Source of the DNA: an uncultured Desulfosoma sp. | Lineage (GTDB): Bacteria > Desulfobacterota > Syntrophobacteria > Syntrophobacterales > DSM-9756 | NCBI GenBank assembly: GCA_937960435.1 | Contig: CALGPN010000002.1 | Span: forward strand, 82,640 to 146,639 | Direction: 5' to 3' | Length of the DNA stretch: 64,000 bases | Shown: one piece after another, positions 54,589 through 63,997 of the stretch | Layout: every line of letters starts with the position of its first letter | How positions within the stretch are numbered: position 1 is the stretch's first letter | Notes under the pieces: model-generated | The model's input: the letters and a program-made list of their open reading frames with translations, nothing else | Told to the model about the DNA's origin: nothing | Databases searched by the model: none | Position numbers and translations under genes: made by a program

Positions 54589-55767
54589 CTAGGGCCTTTC
54601 GGGGTGAGGGGTGTCGTCGGGGCTGAGGCCTCTATCGCGCCGCATCAGGGCGATGAACCGGTCGAAGAGGTAGGTCGCATCATGCGGGCCCGGGGCCGCT
54701 TCCGGGTGGTACTGCACGCTGTAAGCCGGAATTTCCAGATGTTCCATGCCCTCCAACGTGTTGTCGTTAAGATTGATGTGGGTCGGGCGCAACGGGACAT
54801 GTTTCATGGATTCCATATCGACGCAGAAGCCGTGGTTTTGACTGGTGACTTCCACGCGCCCCGTGCGCAGATCTTTTACCGGCTGATTGGCCCCTCGATG
54901 GCCGAACTTGAGCTTGAACGTATGCGCTCCAAGGGCCAATCCCATGAGCTGATGCCCGAGGCAGATGCCGAACATGGGCTTTCGGCCGAGAAGGCGCCGC
55001 ACCGTGTCGATGGCGTAGGTCACGGCGGCCGGATCTCCGGGCCCGTTGGAAAGAAAAATCCCGTCGGGGTTCGTCGCCAAAACGGCCTCCGCCGGTGTTT
55101 CGGCGGGCAAGACGAGGATCTGGCACCCGCACCGCTCCAAATTTCGCAAGATGTTGTATTTGATGCCGAAATCCAAAGCGGCCACCCGAAAGCCCGGATG
55201 GTCTTCCCGCCACGACGCGTCGGGCTGCGGGCCGTTTTCCCACCGGTACGGCGCGGGGCACGTCACCTTTTGAACCATGTCCACGCCCACCAGGCCTGGA
55301 AAAGCGCGCACCTGTTCCAAAAGTTCCCGGACGTTGTCCGTGTCGGTAGCAAGGATGCCGCGCATGGCGCCGATGGATCGGATGTGTCGGGTAAGGCGCC
55401 GCGTGTCGATCCCTTCCACACCCATGACCCCTTGGGATTCCAAGAATTCGGCGAGGGAGCGACGGCTGCGCCAATTGCTGGGAAAGTCTTGGTATTCTTT
55501 GACCAGGAAGGCTTCCACCTGGATCCGCGCCGACTCCATGTCCTCGTCGTTGATCCCGTAGGTGCCCGTCAAAGGGTAGGTCATGGTGAGGATCTGACCT
55601 TTGTAGGACGGGTCTGTGAGGACTTCCTGGTATCCGGTCATGGCCGTATTGAACACGACTTCGCCGAGTACGCGGCCCTGTTCCGAAGCGGCGAAAGCCC
55701 TGCCTCGGAACACGGTGCCGTCTTCCAAAACCACAAGAGCCGGAGGCCTCTGCCAGGGCTTCTTCAT
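54589..55767 (-). CDS. carA: Carbamoyl-phosphate synthase small subunit
   Basis: 392 aa from ATG 55767. N-terminal CPSase domain (ALVVLEDGTVFRGRAF, GEVVFNTAMTGYQEVLTDPSY) and class I glutaminase with nucleophile in FGICLGHQLMGLALG and C-terminal YSVQYHPEAAPGPHD. Supplies ammonia from glutamine to carB. 84 bp after kdsB. Confidence 0.97.
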   Translation of the reverse strand: MKKPWQRPPALVVLEDGTVFRGRAFAASEQGRVLGEVVFNTAMTGYQEVLTDPSYKGQILTMTYPLTGTYGINDEDMESARIQVEAFLVKEYQDFPSNWRSRRSLAEFLESQGVMGVEGIDTRRLTRHIRSIGAMRGILATDTDNVRELLEQVRAFPGLVGVDMVQKVTCPAPYRWENGPQPDASWREDHPGFRVAALDFGIKYNILRNLERCGCQILVLPAETPAEAVLATNPDGIFLSNGPGDPAAVTYAIDTVRRLLGRKPMFGICLGHQLMGLALGAHTFKLKFGHRGANQPVKDLRTGRVEVTSQNHGFCVDMESMKHVPLRPTHINLNDNTLEGMEHLEIPAYSVQYHPEAAPGPHDATYLFDRFIALMRRDRGLSPDDTPHPERP

Positions 55768-55851
55768 ACGTTTCACTTTCTTTGGATGCGGGGGCGATCG
55801 TTTCAAAATCGCGCCATTGTATCGGGAAAATCCGCTCTGACAAGACGCATC

Positions 55852-56622
55852 TTACCCCCTCGGCGCAGCGGGTTCTCTCCGTGTCTTGGCCCGCCAACGG
55901 GCTTCAAGCCTTGCGAGATCTTCCGGCGTGTCGACCCCTTGGGAATCCTTTGGGGAAAGGCCCACACGGACGGCGTAACCGTGTTCCAGAGCTCGGAGCT
56001 GTTCCAGCTTTTCGGTGCTTTCCAAGGGGGTGGGCGGCAGAGCGGCGAAGGTATGCAAAAAATCCGCACGGTAGGCGTAAAAACCCAAGTGTTTGAGGAA
56101 GCGCACCGGGGTATCGGCGGCATCGCGACGGCAGGGGATGGGGGCTCGGGAAAAATACAGAGCATATCCCCTTCGATTCGTCACCACTTTGACCACGTTG
56201 GGGTTGGCGTATTCCGTGGGGTCGTCGGTTTCGTAGGCCAGAGTGGCCATGGGCACAGGGGGGGCCGCCAGGGCGGTTCGAACCAGGGTTTCCACCGTGG
56301 CCGCCTCGACTTCGGGTTCGTCCCCTTGGATGTTCACGACCCAGTCGGTCGGGTCGAGGCCGAGTTTTTGGGCCGCTTCGGCCAGACGATCGGTGCCGCT
56401 CGGATGATCCGCCCGGGTCGGGACGGCGTCCACGCCGAGGGAACGCACCACGGCCAGAATGCGTTCGTCGTCGGAAGCCACGGCGATGCGGTCCAAAAGG
56501 CTGCAGCCCCGAAGGCCTTCCAAGACCCACTGGATCATGGGTTTTCCCAAAATGGGCGCCAGCGGCTTTCCAGGAAAACGCGTGGACGCATATCGTGCCG
56601 GAACAATGGCCGTGACCGCCAT
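55852..56622 (-). CDS. kdsB: 3-deoxy-manno-octulosonate cytidylyltransferase
   Basis: 256 aa, ATG 56622 with GGGAGGG upstream. The track frame adds 62 residues that read through the palindromic repeats and are rejected. Motifs: AIVPARYASTRFPGKPLAPI, VASDDERI, HPSGTDRLAEAA and NIQGDEPEV. Activates Kdo as CMP-Kdo for lipid A core. First gene of the long minus-strand run. Confidence 0.96.
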   Translation of the reverse strand: MAVTAIVPARYASTRFPGKPLAPILGKPMIQWVLEGLRGCSLLDRIAVASDDERILAVVRSLGVDAVPTRADHPSGTDRLAEAAQKLGLDPTDWVVNIQGDEPEVEAATVETLVRTALAAPPVPMATLAYETDDPTEYANPNVVKVVTNRRGYALYFSRAPIPCRRDAADTPVRFLKHLGFYAYRADFLHTFAALPPTPLESTEKLEQLRALEHGYAVRVGLSPKDSQGVDTPEDLARLEARWRAKTRREPAAPRG

Positions 56623-56687
56623 GAAACCCTCCCACACCGAGTTCTCTTCTGCTATGGTGCCAACCCTCACCCCTCGGCCCTTAGCCC

Positions 56688-56722
56688 GTAGGTTGGGGTG
56701 AGCGCAGCGAACCCCAACAATT
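56688..56722 (+). repeat. Palindromic repeat family A, copy 1
   Basis: 35 bp beginning GTAGGTTGGGGTGAGCGCAG and ending GAACCCCAACAATT. Arms TTGGGGT/ACCCCAA can pair. Confidence 0.9.
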
Positions 56723-56751
56723 CCGTGATGCTCCGCCCCAAGGGGCCGACC

Positions 56752-56786
56752 GTAGTTTGGGGTGAGCGCAGCGAACCCCAACAATT
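56752..56786 (+). repeat. Palindromic repeat family A, copy 2
   Basis: Same 35 bp as copy 1 with one substitution (GTAGTTTGGGG), 64 bp downstream, same orientation, in the divergent gap between kdsB and prmA. Confidence 0.9.
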
Positions 56787-56828
56787 GGGGCTTCACCGAT
56801 ACATCCAATCAAGGGAGGAACATTAGCA

Positions 56829-57749
56829 TTGCCAAGGCCTCACGCAAAGAAAGGAATGGACGCCGGACGTCCCGGAGCCTCGGGATGGTGGGTGGCCGAG
56901 GTGCCTTGCCGTGCGGATTTCGCCGAGGAATTGGCGGCGGTGCTCGCGGAAAGATTCGCCGTGGGCGTCCAGGTGGAAGACGCTTTGGTGCGGCTCTACC
57001 TTCCGGCGCACCATGCCCCCGCCGATTGGAAACACGTGCTGGAAAACACCGTGGAGCACTTTCGAAGTGCCTGGGGGTTGCCACCGACCGATCCCGTGCG
57101 CTATGGGTTTTGCGAAGACGTGGATTGGAACGCCAAATGGAAGGAAGGGCTTACACCCCTTCGGGTCGGCCGCCGCCTGGTGATCGTTCCTACGTGGGAA
57201 CTCTACACGCCGGAGCCTGAGGATCTGGTTCTCACTATCGACCCGGGCATGGCCTTCGGAACCGGCCACCACGAAACGACGCGGTTGTGCCTGCGATGGC
57301 TGGAAGACGTCATGGGGGATTGGCGTGGGCCATCCCCTCCGTCCCTGTTGGACGTGGGCACCGGGTCGGGCATTTTGGCCATGGCCGGGGCTCTCTTAGG
57401 GTTTCACCCCGTGGTTGGCGTGGATAACGACCCCGAGGCGGTCGCCGTCGCCGAAGAAAACCTCGGAATGAACCCTAAGGCCGCCTCGGTGCGTTTTCTC
57501 GTTGGCTCGGCAGATGAGGTGGCCGAGACCTTCGACGTCGTGGTGGCCAACATCCAGGCGGGGCCTCTTGTGGCCATGGCGGAATCCCTCGGCCGAAAGG
57601 TCAAACCCGAAGGACGGCTGGGTCTCTGCGGCGTGCTTTCGGAACATGCGGATTCGGTGGTTGCCCGCTACGAACCGCTGGGCTTCGAGATGCTGCGCCG
57701 GTGGCAGGACGGCGAATGGGTGCTCATAGAGTTCCGCGCCTGCCCATAA
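56829..57749 (+). CDS. prmA: Ribosomal protein L11 methyltransferase
   Basis: 306 aa, TTG start at 56829 with GGGAGGA about 10 nt upstream (alternative ATG 56856). SAM fold: [41 protein letters not shown] and the NPPF-like [13 protein letters not shown]. The PrmA hallmarks are the FGTGHHETT loop and the N-terminal substrate domain. Confidence 0.94.
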   Translation: MPRPHAKKGMDAGRPGASGWWVAEVPCRADFAEELAAVLAERFAVGVQVEDALVRLYLPAHHAPADWKHVLENTVEHFRSAWGLPPTDPVRYGFCEDVDWNAKWKEGLTPLRVGRRLVIVPTWELYTPEPEDLVLTIDPGMAFGTGHHETTRLCLRWLEDVMGDWRGPSPPSLLDVGTGSGILAMAGALLGFHPVVGVDNDPEAVAVAEENLGMNPKAASVRFLVGSADEVAETFDVVVANIQAGPLVAMAESLGRKVKPEGRLGLCGVLSEHADSVVARYEPLGFEMLRRWQDGEWVLIEFRACP

Positions 57750-57781
57750 AACCTCAAAGGACAAGAGAAAGGACGAGAAGA

Positions 57782-59020
57782 GTGCAGACCGGGGGCAATG
57801 AAGGGCAATGGATCACCGTGGATGAGGACGGGCGCATGCATGTGCCCGATCGGCCCATCATCGGTTTTATCGAAGGGGACGGCACGGGGCCGGACATTTG
57901 GGCCGCCTCCCAGAGGGTTCTGGATGCGGCGGTTCGTGCAGCCTACGGTGGGACCAAGGAAATTCAGTGGATGGAGCTCCTTGCTGGCGAAAAGGCCTTG
58001 GCGCAGACCGGAAAATGGCTTCCGGATCAAACCGTTCAGGACCTCCGCCGCTGCGTTGTGGCCATCAAAGGGCCTCTCACCACACCGGTCGGCGGCGGCA
58101 TGCGGAGCCTCAACGTGACCCTTCGTCAGGTGCTTGATCTGTACGCCTGTGTGAGGCCTGTGCGCTGGATTCGAGGGGTGCCTTCCCCCATGAAACACCC
58201 TGAGAAAGTGAACATGGTGGTGTTTCGAGAAAACACGGAAGACCTTTACGCGGGAATCGAATGGCCGGCCGGATCCAAGGAAGCGGAAAAGATGCGGGCG
58301 TTTCTCTGCGAAGAAATGGGCGTTTGCCTTCGCGAGCACTCAGGCATCGGGGTCAAACCCATGAGCCGCTTCGGCACGGAACGGCTGGTGCGCCGAGCTA
58401 TCCAGCACGCCTTGAGACACGGCATGCCCTCGGTCACCTTGGTGCACAAGGGAAACATCATGAAATACACGGAGGGGGCTTTTCGTCAGTGGGGCTACGA
58501 ACTGGCCGCCCGCGAGTTCGCCGAAAACACCGTCACGGAAGACGAGGTCACCGCTCGGTTCGGCGGGCAAGCCCCTGCGGGCAAAATCGTCATTAAGGAC
58601 CGGATCGCCGACGCCATGTTTCAGCAGGCGCTGCTTCGCCCGGAAGAATACCACGTCCTGGCGACCCCGAACCTCAACGGAGACTATCTTTCCGATGCGC
58701 TGGCAGCGCAGGTGGGCGGCTTGGGCATGGCTCCCGGCGCCAACATCGGCGACCGATGTGCCCTCTTTGAAGCCACCCACGGCACGGCGCCCAAATACGC
58801 CGGCTTGGATAAGGTGAACCCGGCATCGGTGATCCTATCCGGCGCCATGATGCTGGAACACATGGGCTGGGTGGAAGCGGCCCGACTCGTGGAAAAGGGG
58901 CTGGAACGCACCGTGTCCGAAAAAATCGTCACCTACGACCTGGCCCGCCAGATGGACGGGGCTCGGGAAGTGAAATGCTCCCAATTCGCCGATGCCATCC
59001 TGGAACGATTGAGCGATTAA
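57782..59020 (+). CDS. icd: Isocitrate dehydrogenase (NADP+)
   Basis: 412 aa, GTG start at 57782 with AAAGGA upstream. [13 protein letters not shown], the substrate-binding serine loop [58 protein letters not shown] and [11 protein letters not shown] are all diagnostic. 32 bp after prmA. Gives 2-oxoglutarate and NADPH. Confidence 0.97.
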   Translation: MQTGGNEGQWITVDEDGRMHVPDRPIIGFIEGDGTGPDIWAASQRVLDAAVRAAYGGTKEIQWMELLAGEKALAQTGKWLPDQTVQDLRRCVVAIKGPLTTPVGGGMRSLNVTLRQVLDLYACVRPVRWIRGVPSPMKHPEKVNMVVFRENTEDLYAGIEWPAGSKEAEKMRAFLCEEMGVCLREHSGIGVKPMSRFGTERLVRRAIQHALRHGMPSVTLVHKGNIMKYTEGAFRQWGYELAAREFAENTVTEDEVTARFGGQAPAGKIVIKDRIADAMFQQALLRPEEYHVLATPNLNGDYLSDALAAQVGGLGMAPGANIGDRCALFEATHGTAPKYAGLDKVNPASVILSGAMMLEHMGWVEAARLVEKGLERTVSEKIVTYDLARQMDGAREVKCSQFADAILERLSD

Positions 59021-59062
59021 ACGCTGGGCAGGCCGCCGCGCGTTGACGTTCCGGAGGTCGCG

Positions 59063-59878
59063 ATGTTTTTCCCTTTCTTTAGGCGCCCTCACGCCGAAGC
59101 GACATGGAAAGCCCTTGGGCGAATCCTTTCCTGGACGGCCGACGTCCTTTTCCCTCACCGGTGCGCCGCATGCGGCGCACCGTCGGGAGAGGGCCCCGAT
59201 CCCGCGTGGTGCCCCGCCTGTTTCAAAAACCTCCCCTTCATCGCCCCTCCCCTGTGCCCTGTCTGCGGTCGCCCCTATGTTCCCACGGAAGCCATGCCCG
59301 ATCATCGCTGCAGCGAATGCCTTCTCGATCGCTTCCGATTCGATGCGGCCCGATCCGCAACGATCTATCAAGGGGGTGTCCGCCGCGGGATCCTGCAGCT
59401 CAAATTCGGCGGCAAACTCCACTGGGCGCCGGCTCTGGGTAAGCTTGCGGCGCTTCACGACGAAACCCGCCGCATTTTGGATCGCGGAAAGGTGATTGTC
59501 CCCGTCCCCATGCACCTTCGTCGGGTGCGGCGCCGAGGGTTCAACCAAGCGGCGCTTCTGGCACGGTTTGCCGGCCGATGCTGTTCTCGACCGGTTGAGG
59601 TGAACGCGCTTGTTCGGGCGCGGGTGACGAAACCGCAGACGCGCCTTTCGCGCGCGGAACGATTGCGAAACGTGCGCGGTGCTTTCGCGGTCGTCCGCCC
59701 CGAGGTCGTTGCCGGAAAGTCGGTGGTCCTGATGGACGACGTTTTCACCACGGGGACGACGCTCAGCGAATGTGCGGACGCTTTGAAGAAAGCCGGAGCC
59801 GACTGGGTCGGCGCGGTGACCGTAGCTCGGGTCATCTTGGGACCCGGGACGCCGGTGGGGAAAGAAGACCCGTCGTGA
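59063..59878 (+). CDS. comF: ComF-type phosphoribosyltransferase-like protein
   Basis: 271 aa; CGGAGG upstream of ATG. N-terminal zinc ribbons (HRCAACGAPS, WCPACFKNL, LCPVCGRPY, RCSECLLD), then a PRT domain with VIVPVPMHLRRVRRRGFNQAALLA and the PRPP loop VVLMDDVFTTGTTLSECADAL. Linked to DNA uptake in transformable bacteria; dprA is also in this window. Overlaps the next gene by 4 bp. Confidence 0.94.
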   Translation: MFFPFFRRPHAEATWKALGRILSWTADVLFPHRCAACGAPSGEGPDPAWCPACFKNLPFIAPPLCPVCGRPYVPTEAMPDHRCSECLLDRFRFDAARSATIYQGGVRRGILQLKFGGKLHWAPALGKLAALHDETRRILDRGKVIVPVPMHLRRVRRRGFNQAALLARFAGRCCSRPVEVNALVRARVTKPQTRLSRAERLRNVRGAFAVVRPEVVAGKSVVLMDDVFTTGTTLSECADALKKAGADWVGAVTVARVILGPGTPVGKEDPS

Positions 59879-60360
59879 ATCACAAAACAGAGCCCATCTT
59901 TAAAAGGATCGTCTCGGGAGGACAAACGGGGGCCGACCGCGGCGCCCTCGACGCCGCCCTGGCTGTGGGTCGGCCCTGTGGCGGGTGGTGCCCCAAGGGG
60001 CGACGGGCGGAAGACGGGCGGATCCCCGACCGATACCCCCTACAGGAACACGAATCCAGTGCATACCACGCTCGAACGGAAGCCAACGTCTTGGATTCCG
60101 ATGGAACCCTCGTGTTTACGAGGGGAAAACCCAGCGGAGGCACGGCGCTCACCATTCGATTGGCCCAGCAGCACAAAAAGCCGCTTCTCGTGGTCTCCTT
60201 GGACGAGGCGGACGATCTGAACGCTCTGGCCCGGCACATCCGGCGATGGGGGGAAGCCTACCGCATCGGGGTGCTCAACGTGGCGGGCCCTCGAGAAAGT
60301 GAAAAACCGGGGATGCAGCGCGCCGTCGAAACCGTCTTGCGCCGCGTTCTGGAACTCTAG
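59875..60360 (+). CDS. SLOG-family protein (putative molybdenum carrier-like/YpsA-related)
   Basis: 161 aa, GTG start at 59875 overlapping the comF stop (GTGA). N-terminal RIVSGGQTGADRGALDAAL is the nucleotide-binding loop of the cpYpsA/MoCo-carrier-like SLOG family, followed by GWCPKGRRAEDG and the FTRGKPSGGTALTIRLA segment. It is a Rossmann-like ligand-binding protein; the ligand is unknown. The family is related in fold to DprA. Confidence 0.8.
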   Translation: MNHKTEPIFKRIVSGGQTGADRGALDAALAVGRPCGGWCPKGRRAEDGRIPDRYPLQEHESSAYHARTEANVLDSDGTLVFTRGKPSGGTALTIRLAQQHKKPLLVVSLDEADDLNALARHIRRWGEAYRIGVLNVAGPRESEKPGMQRAVETVLRRVLEL

Positions 60361-60480
60361 CCGAAGGGTCGACCGCGCCCGCCGATGCCCGCCGATGCCC
60401 GCCGGGACTCTGCCTTTGGGAGCTCAGGCGCCCGGGCCCCGTCGTGCGGCGGGCAAGGCTCTTTTCCCGGAGGTCTCACC

Positions 60481-61248
60481 ATGCAGGTTCAGTCCCTCAT
60501 CTTTCCAAACCGGGAAGGCCGAAAACTTTCGGCCCGCCTGGACACCCCGTCGGAAGGGCCGCCCCGAGCGGTCGTGCTCTTTGCCCATTGCTTCACGTGT
60601 TCCAAGAACCTGAGCGCGGTGGTGCACATTTCCCGCGCCCTGACCGATGCCGGTTATGCGCTTTTCCGGTTCGACTTTACGGGTCTCGGGGAGAGCGAAG
60701 GCGATTTCGCCGAAACGGGCTTCGTCTCTCACGTGGACGACGTGGTAGCGGCGGCGTCCTTTCTCACCGAAAGGGGCATGGCGCCCGCGGTTCTGGTGGG
60801 ACATTCTCTGGGCGGTGCGGCGGTGCTCCAGGCGGCGCCGGCCGTTGCCTCCTGTCGGGCGGTGGCCGTCATCGGGGCCCCTTTCAACCCCGGGCACGTG
60901 GCACGCCTGCTTCGGCCCTTTCGGGATTCTTTGCAGCGCGAAGGCGCGGTGGCGATCCATCTGGGAGGCAAAACGGTTCGGGTGGGGCGGGGTTTCCTGG
61001 AAGAGACGCCTGATGACGAAGTGAGACAGCGCCTCGCCGCCTTGAACAGGGCCCTTCTGGTGCTCCACGCCCCGGAAGACACCGTGGTGCCCGTCGAAAA
61101 CGGGGAACGCCTCTTTCACGCGGCGCGGCACCCCAAAAGCTTTATTGCTGTGAACGGGGCGGATCACCTCCTGTCCGACAAACGGGATGCCCGGTATGTG
61201 GGCGAGGTCCTTGCGGCGTGGGCCGGCCGGTTTATTTTGAACGAATAA
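60481..61248 (+). CDS. Alpha/beta hydrolase
   Basis: 255 aa from ATG 60481 (CGGAGG upstream); the track start is 32 codons earlier without a site. Nucleophile elbow GHSLGGAAVL with Ser, oxyanion region VLFAHCFTCSKNL, and catalytic Asp/His in APEDTVVPVENG and NGADHLLSD. Resembles OsmC-associated/serine esterase hydrolases; substrate unknown. 26 bp before gltA. Confidence 0.85.
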   Translation: MQVQSLIFPNREGRKLSARLDTPSEGPPRAVVLFAHCFTCSKNLSAVVHISRALTDAGYALFRFDFTGLGESEGDFAETGFVSHVDDVVAAASFLTERGMAPAVLVGHSLGGAAVLQAAPAVASCRAVAVIGAPFNPGHVARLLRPFRDSLQREGAVAIHLGGKTVRVGRGFLEETPDDEVRQRLAALNRALLVLHAPEDTVVPVENGERLFHAARHPKSFIAVNGADHLLSDKRDARYVGEVLAAWAGRFILNE

Positions 61249-61274
61249 ACCCAACAACACACAGGAGGACATTC

Positions 61275-62483
61275 ATGACCGAGAGAACCGTTCGCACCAA
61301 GAACATCGGGCTCCGAGGGATCGCCGTGGCCGACACCAAGATCAGCTACATCGACGGGGAACGGGGCGTGCTCATTTACCGCGGCTATCGCATCGAAGAT
61401 CTGGCCGAAAACTCCACTTTCCCTGAAACGGCTTATCTCCTCTTTTACGAAAATCTTCCGACTCCGGAACAATTGACGGCCTTCGAAGCCGATCTTCGCG
61501 CAGCGCGAACTCTTCCCGACTTTGTCGTCGAAAGCATGCAACGTTGGCCGCGTTCGGCCCACCCCATGGATGCCCTTCAGGCGGCGGTGCCTCTCCTGGC
61601 TATGGCCGATCCGGAACTCTTCGACGAAAGTCGCCCGGCGAATCTGAAGAAGGCCCTGCGGCTTACGGCCCGCATCCCGGCCGTTGTGGCGGCATGGCAC
61701 CGCATCCGCCAGGGGTTGGATGTGCTGCCGCCCAACGACACGCTGACCCATGCCGGCAATTTCCTGTGGCAGACCTTCGGCGTCGTCCCCGATGCGGAAA
61801 CGGCCCGCGTCATGGACATCTGCCTCATCCTCCATGCGGACCATACCTTCAATGCCTCCACCTTTGCGTGTCGCGAAGTGGTTTCTACCCGAGCGCACAT
61901 GTACGCCGGCGTGGCGGCGGGAGTCGGGGCCCTGTCCGGGGAACTGCACGGGGGCGCCAACGCCCGCGTCATGGAAATGCTCCAAAACCTCGTAGAAGAC
62001 CGCGTGACGGATATTCAGGCATGGGTGCGGGATCGGCTGGAGCGCAAAGAACGGATCATGGGCATGGGCCATGCCGTCTACAAGACCATGGACCCTCGGG
62101 CGAAAATCCTCAAGAAGCTGGCCTTTCAACTGGGGGAAAAGACCGGCCTGCGCATCTGGCCCGAACTCACGGAAGCCGTCGAAAAGGCGGCCATGGCCGA
62201 ACTGAGCGCCCGCGGAAAGACGGATATACAACCTAACGTGGATTTTTACAGCGCTTCCGTCTACCACATCCTGGGCTTTCCGGGAGATCTCATGACGTGC
62301 ATCTTCGCCGCCTCACGGATCGCCGGCTGGTGCGCGCACATCATCGAAGAAAAGTACGGGGACGCTCAAGGAAAACCGGCTCTTTACCGGCCGCAGGCCG
62401 AGTATGTGGGCGATTACTGCGGCAAATTGGACTGCGAATACATCCCCCCGGAAAAGCGAAGGGACGCCGGGGCGCCGGCATAG
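61275..62483 (+). CDS. gltA: Citrate synthase (citrate/2-methylcitrate synthase family)
   Basis: 402 aa from ATG 61275 (AGGAGGA upstream); the track start lies in the hydrolase gene. Catalytic residues: His in LSGELHGGANARVMEM, His in GMGHAVYKTMDPRAKIL and Asp in NVDFYSASVYHILG. Condenses acetyl-CoA with oxaloacetate, or propionyl-CoA in the methylcitrate variant; the two cannot be separated by eye. Confidence 0.92.
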   Translation: MTERTVRTKNIGLRGIAVADTKISYIDGERGVLIYRGYRIEDLAENSTFPETAYLLFYENLPTPEQLTAFEADLRAARTLPDFVVESMQRWPRSAHPMDALQAAVPLLAMADPELFDESRPANLKKALRLTARIPAVVAAWHRIRQGLDVLPPNDTLTHAGNFLWQTFGVVPDAETARVMDICLILHADHTFNASTFACREVVSTRAHMYAGVAAGVGALSGELHGGANARVMEMLQNLVEDRVTDIQAWVRDRLERKERIMGMGHAVYKTMDPRAKILKKLAFQLGEKTGLRIWPELTEAVEKAAMAELSARGKTDIQPNVDFYSASVYHILGFPGDLMTCIFAASRIAGWCAHIIEEKYGDAQGKPALYRPQAEYVGDYCGKLDCEYIPPEKRRDAGAPA

Positions 62484-62611
62484 AGCCGGATCTGAGGGGG
62501 CCTTCTCTCTTAGGGGCAGAGCGCTTTCTCTCCTTCGGCAAAGATTGTCCCAAAGTCTTCGCGTGCCTTCAGCGTGCGGGGGAAAACGGGGCAAAAACGC
62601 CGGCCCTCTTC

Positions 62612-62640
62612 ACCCCGCGCTTTCGTCTAAAGCGGGGGGT
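62612..62640. terminator. Hairpin between convergent gltA and porin-like gene
   Basis: ACCCCGCGCTTT...AAAGCGGGGGGT forms an imperfect stem about 60 bp before the end of the minus-strand gene. No T-tract on either strand. Confidence 0.3.
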
Positions 62641-62701
62641 GTGGGCGGTGGATTATGGATAGCTCGGGTGAGGCTTCTTGCGCACGCACCCCTGTGTGCC
62701 T

Positions 62702-63685
62702 TCAGAAATGGTGGACAATCCGGAAGTTCAGCCGTTCGCCTTCCGGCCGGTTTTCCGCCGCCGTCTCGAAGTACAAATTGAAAAAGAAGTGGGTATCCTT
62801 GGAAAAATGGATCACGAATCCCGGCCCCAAGGCGAACACCTGCTCTTTTCGACCGCCCACATCACGGCCGTTCACCTGGGTGTCGGTGAGCTGCCTGAGG
62901 TAATAGCCGTTGAGGCCCAGGCGCAGCCTGTTCGGGAGGATTTCATAGGCCGAAGCAAAGTTCAGATGCATGGCTTGGCCCGCTTGGGTATCGTCGGCCC
63001 CTGAGAACGCTCGGTTGGGGTCGGTGTTTTTCGCGTTCCAGAGGTAATGGATGCGGGTGCTGGCCGTCCACCGCGGGGTGATGAACAAAGTTCCGGCCCA
63101 ATAGGGGTTGAAGCTGAAAAAGTTACTCCCCGGGTTAATTTCCCGGTTGGAATCATATTTTCCCGTAGGGAAGATGAGCTGGAATTCCACGCGGTGCATG
63201 AATCGAGGTCCGGCAGGGCCCATGATGGGATCCCACTGCAGATACGGTCCGATGAGGATATCCCCGAACCCGGAGCTGTTCGCTTGAGGCAAAGGCGCGT
63301 TGATCGCGTAGTCCAAGTCGGCGGACACATAAGGGATGATAAGATCCAGGCCCCATTTTCCCCCGAGAAGGATGGGCCGGTTACTCTGGTAGATGAACTG
63401 CGTGAGGCTGATCCAGACGGAGAGGTCTTCGTCCACCACGCCGGGAAAGAGACGGTCGCCGTTTTTGTCTCTAAAAGAGTCGGATGTCCAGGATTGGACA
63501 TATTGGGCGAAGTAGAATCCAGGTCCGGCGGGCGGCGCGCCGTCCAGGAAGCTCGTAAAGCCGAGGTTCACGGGGGGAAGATCATAGGCCGATGCGGGGG
63601 CGGGGAAAAGGGCGCCGAAACAGCACAGGAGATAGAACGCCGCGATTCTTTGAAAATGTTTCGCCGAATGGGTCGTGCTTTTCAT
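62702..63685 (-). CDS. Outer-membrane transporter-like protein (MetA-pathway phenol degradation/SphA type)
   Basis: 327 aa with a cleavable signal peptide ([20 protein letters not shown] then YDLPP). GAAAGGAGCG precedes ATG. Beta-strand pattern ends in ...LNFRIVHHF, a C-terminal aromatic typical of outer-membrane barrels. Phrases such as [28 protein letters not shown] and [18 protein letters not shown] match the SphA/MetA-pathway outer-membrane family. Substrate unknown. Confidence 0.8.
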   Translation of the reverse strand: MKSTTHSAKHFQRIAAFYLLCCFGALFPAPASAYDLPPVNLGFTSFLDGAPPAGPGFYFAQYVQSWTSDSFRDKNGDRLFPGVVDEDLSVWISLTQFIYQSNRPILLGGKWGLDLIIPYVSADLDYAINAPLPQANSSGFGDILIGPYLQWDPIMGPAGPRFMHRVEFQLIFPTGKYDSNREINPGSNFFSFNPYWAGTLFITPRWTASTRIHYLWNAKNTDPNRAFSGADDTQAGQAMHLNFASAYEILPNRLRLGLNGYYLRQLTDTQVNGRDVGGRKEQVFALGPGFVIHFSKDTHFFFNLYFETAAENRPEGERLNFRIVHHF

Positions 63686-63732
63686 GGGACGCTCCTTTCG
63701 TTGAGGTTTCGGTCTTTGGTCCTTTGGGAGTA

Positions 63733-63763
63733 GTTGGGGTTCGCTGCGCTCACCCCAACCTAC
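63733..63763 (-). repeat. Palindromic repeat family A, copy 3
   Basis: Reverse complement of the family A core (GTTGGGGTTCGCTGCGCTCA...). Confidence 0.9.
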
Positions 63764-63826
63764 GGCTCACGCAATCGACGGCTCCCCCGTCGGGGCCGAC
63801 GGCATCCCCCCATGCGAACGAATGCG

Positions 63827-63860
63827 CGACCGAGTGTAGGGGCGGGCCTTGTGCCCGCCC
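63827..63860 (+). repeat. Palindromic repeat family B, copy 1
   Basis: 34 bp CGACCGAGTGTAGGGGCGGG..., with GGGCGGGC/GCCCGCCC hairpin arms; identical to copy 2. Confidence 0.9.
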
Positions 63861-63903
63861 AGAGGGTTCCAGGCCGAGGACACCCTTCCAGCGCCGCGAA
63901 TCA

Positions 63904-63937
63904 CGACCGAGTGTAGGGGCGGGCCTTGTGCCCGCCC
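63904..63937 (+). repeat. Palindromic repeat family B, copy 2
   Basis: Perfect 34 bp copy of family B, 77 bp after copy 1, same orientation. Confidence 0.9.
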
Positions 63938-63965
63938 GCAGTATGTGATGCGAGGGGCGTTTTTG

Positions 63966-63997
63966 TGTTGGGGTTCGCTGCGCTCACCCCAACCTAC
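63966..63997 (-). repeat. Palindromic repeat family A, copy 4
   Basis: Reverse-orientation family A copy next to the window end, 233 bp after copy 3. Confidence 0.9.

Noticed and set aside
54604-56691. 695-codon plus-strand ORF opposite carA and kdsB
   Set aside because: Crosses two real genes and a gap; antisense artefact.
63827-63937. Possible CRISPR array from the family B repeats
   Set aside because: Only two copies 77 bp apart, hairpin-rich and mixed with family A repeats; no cas genes.
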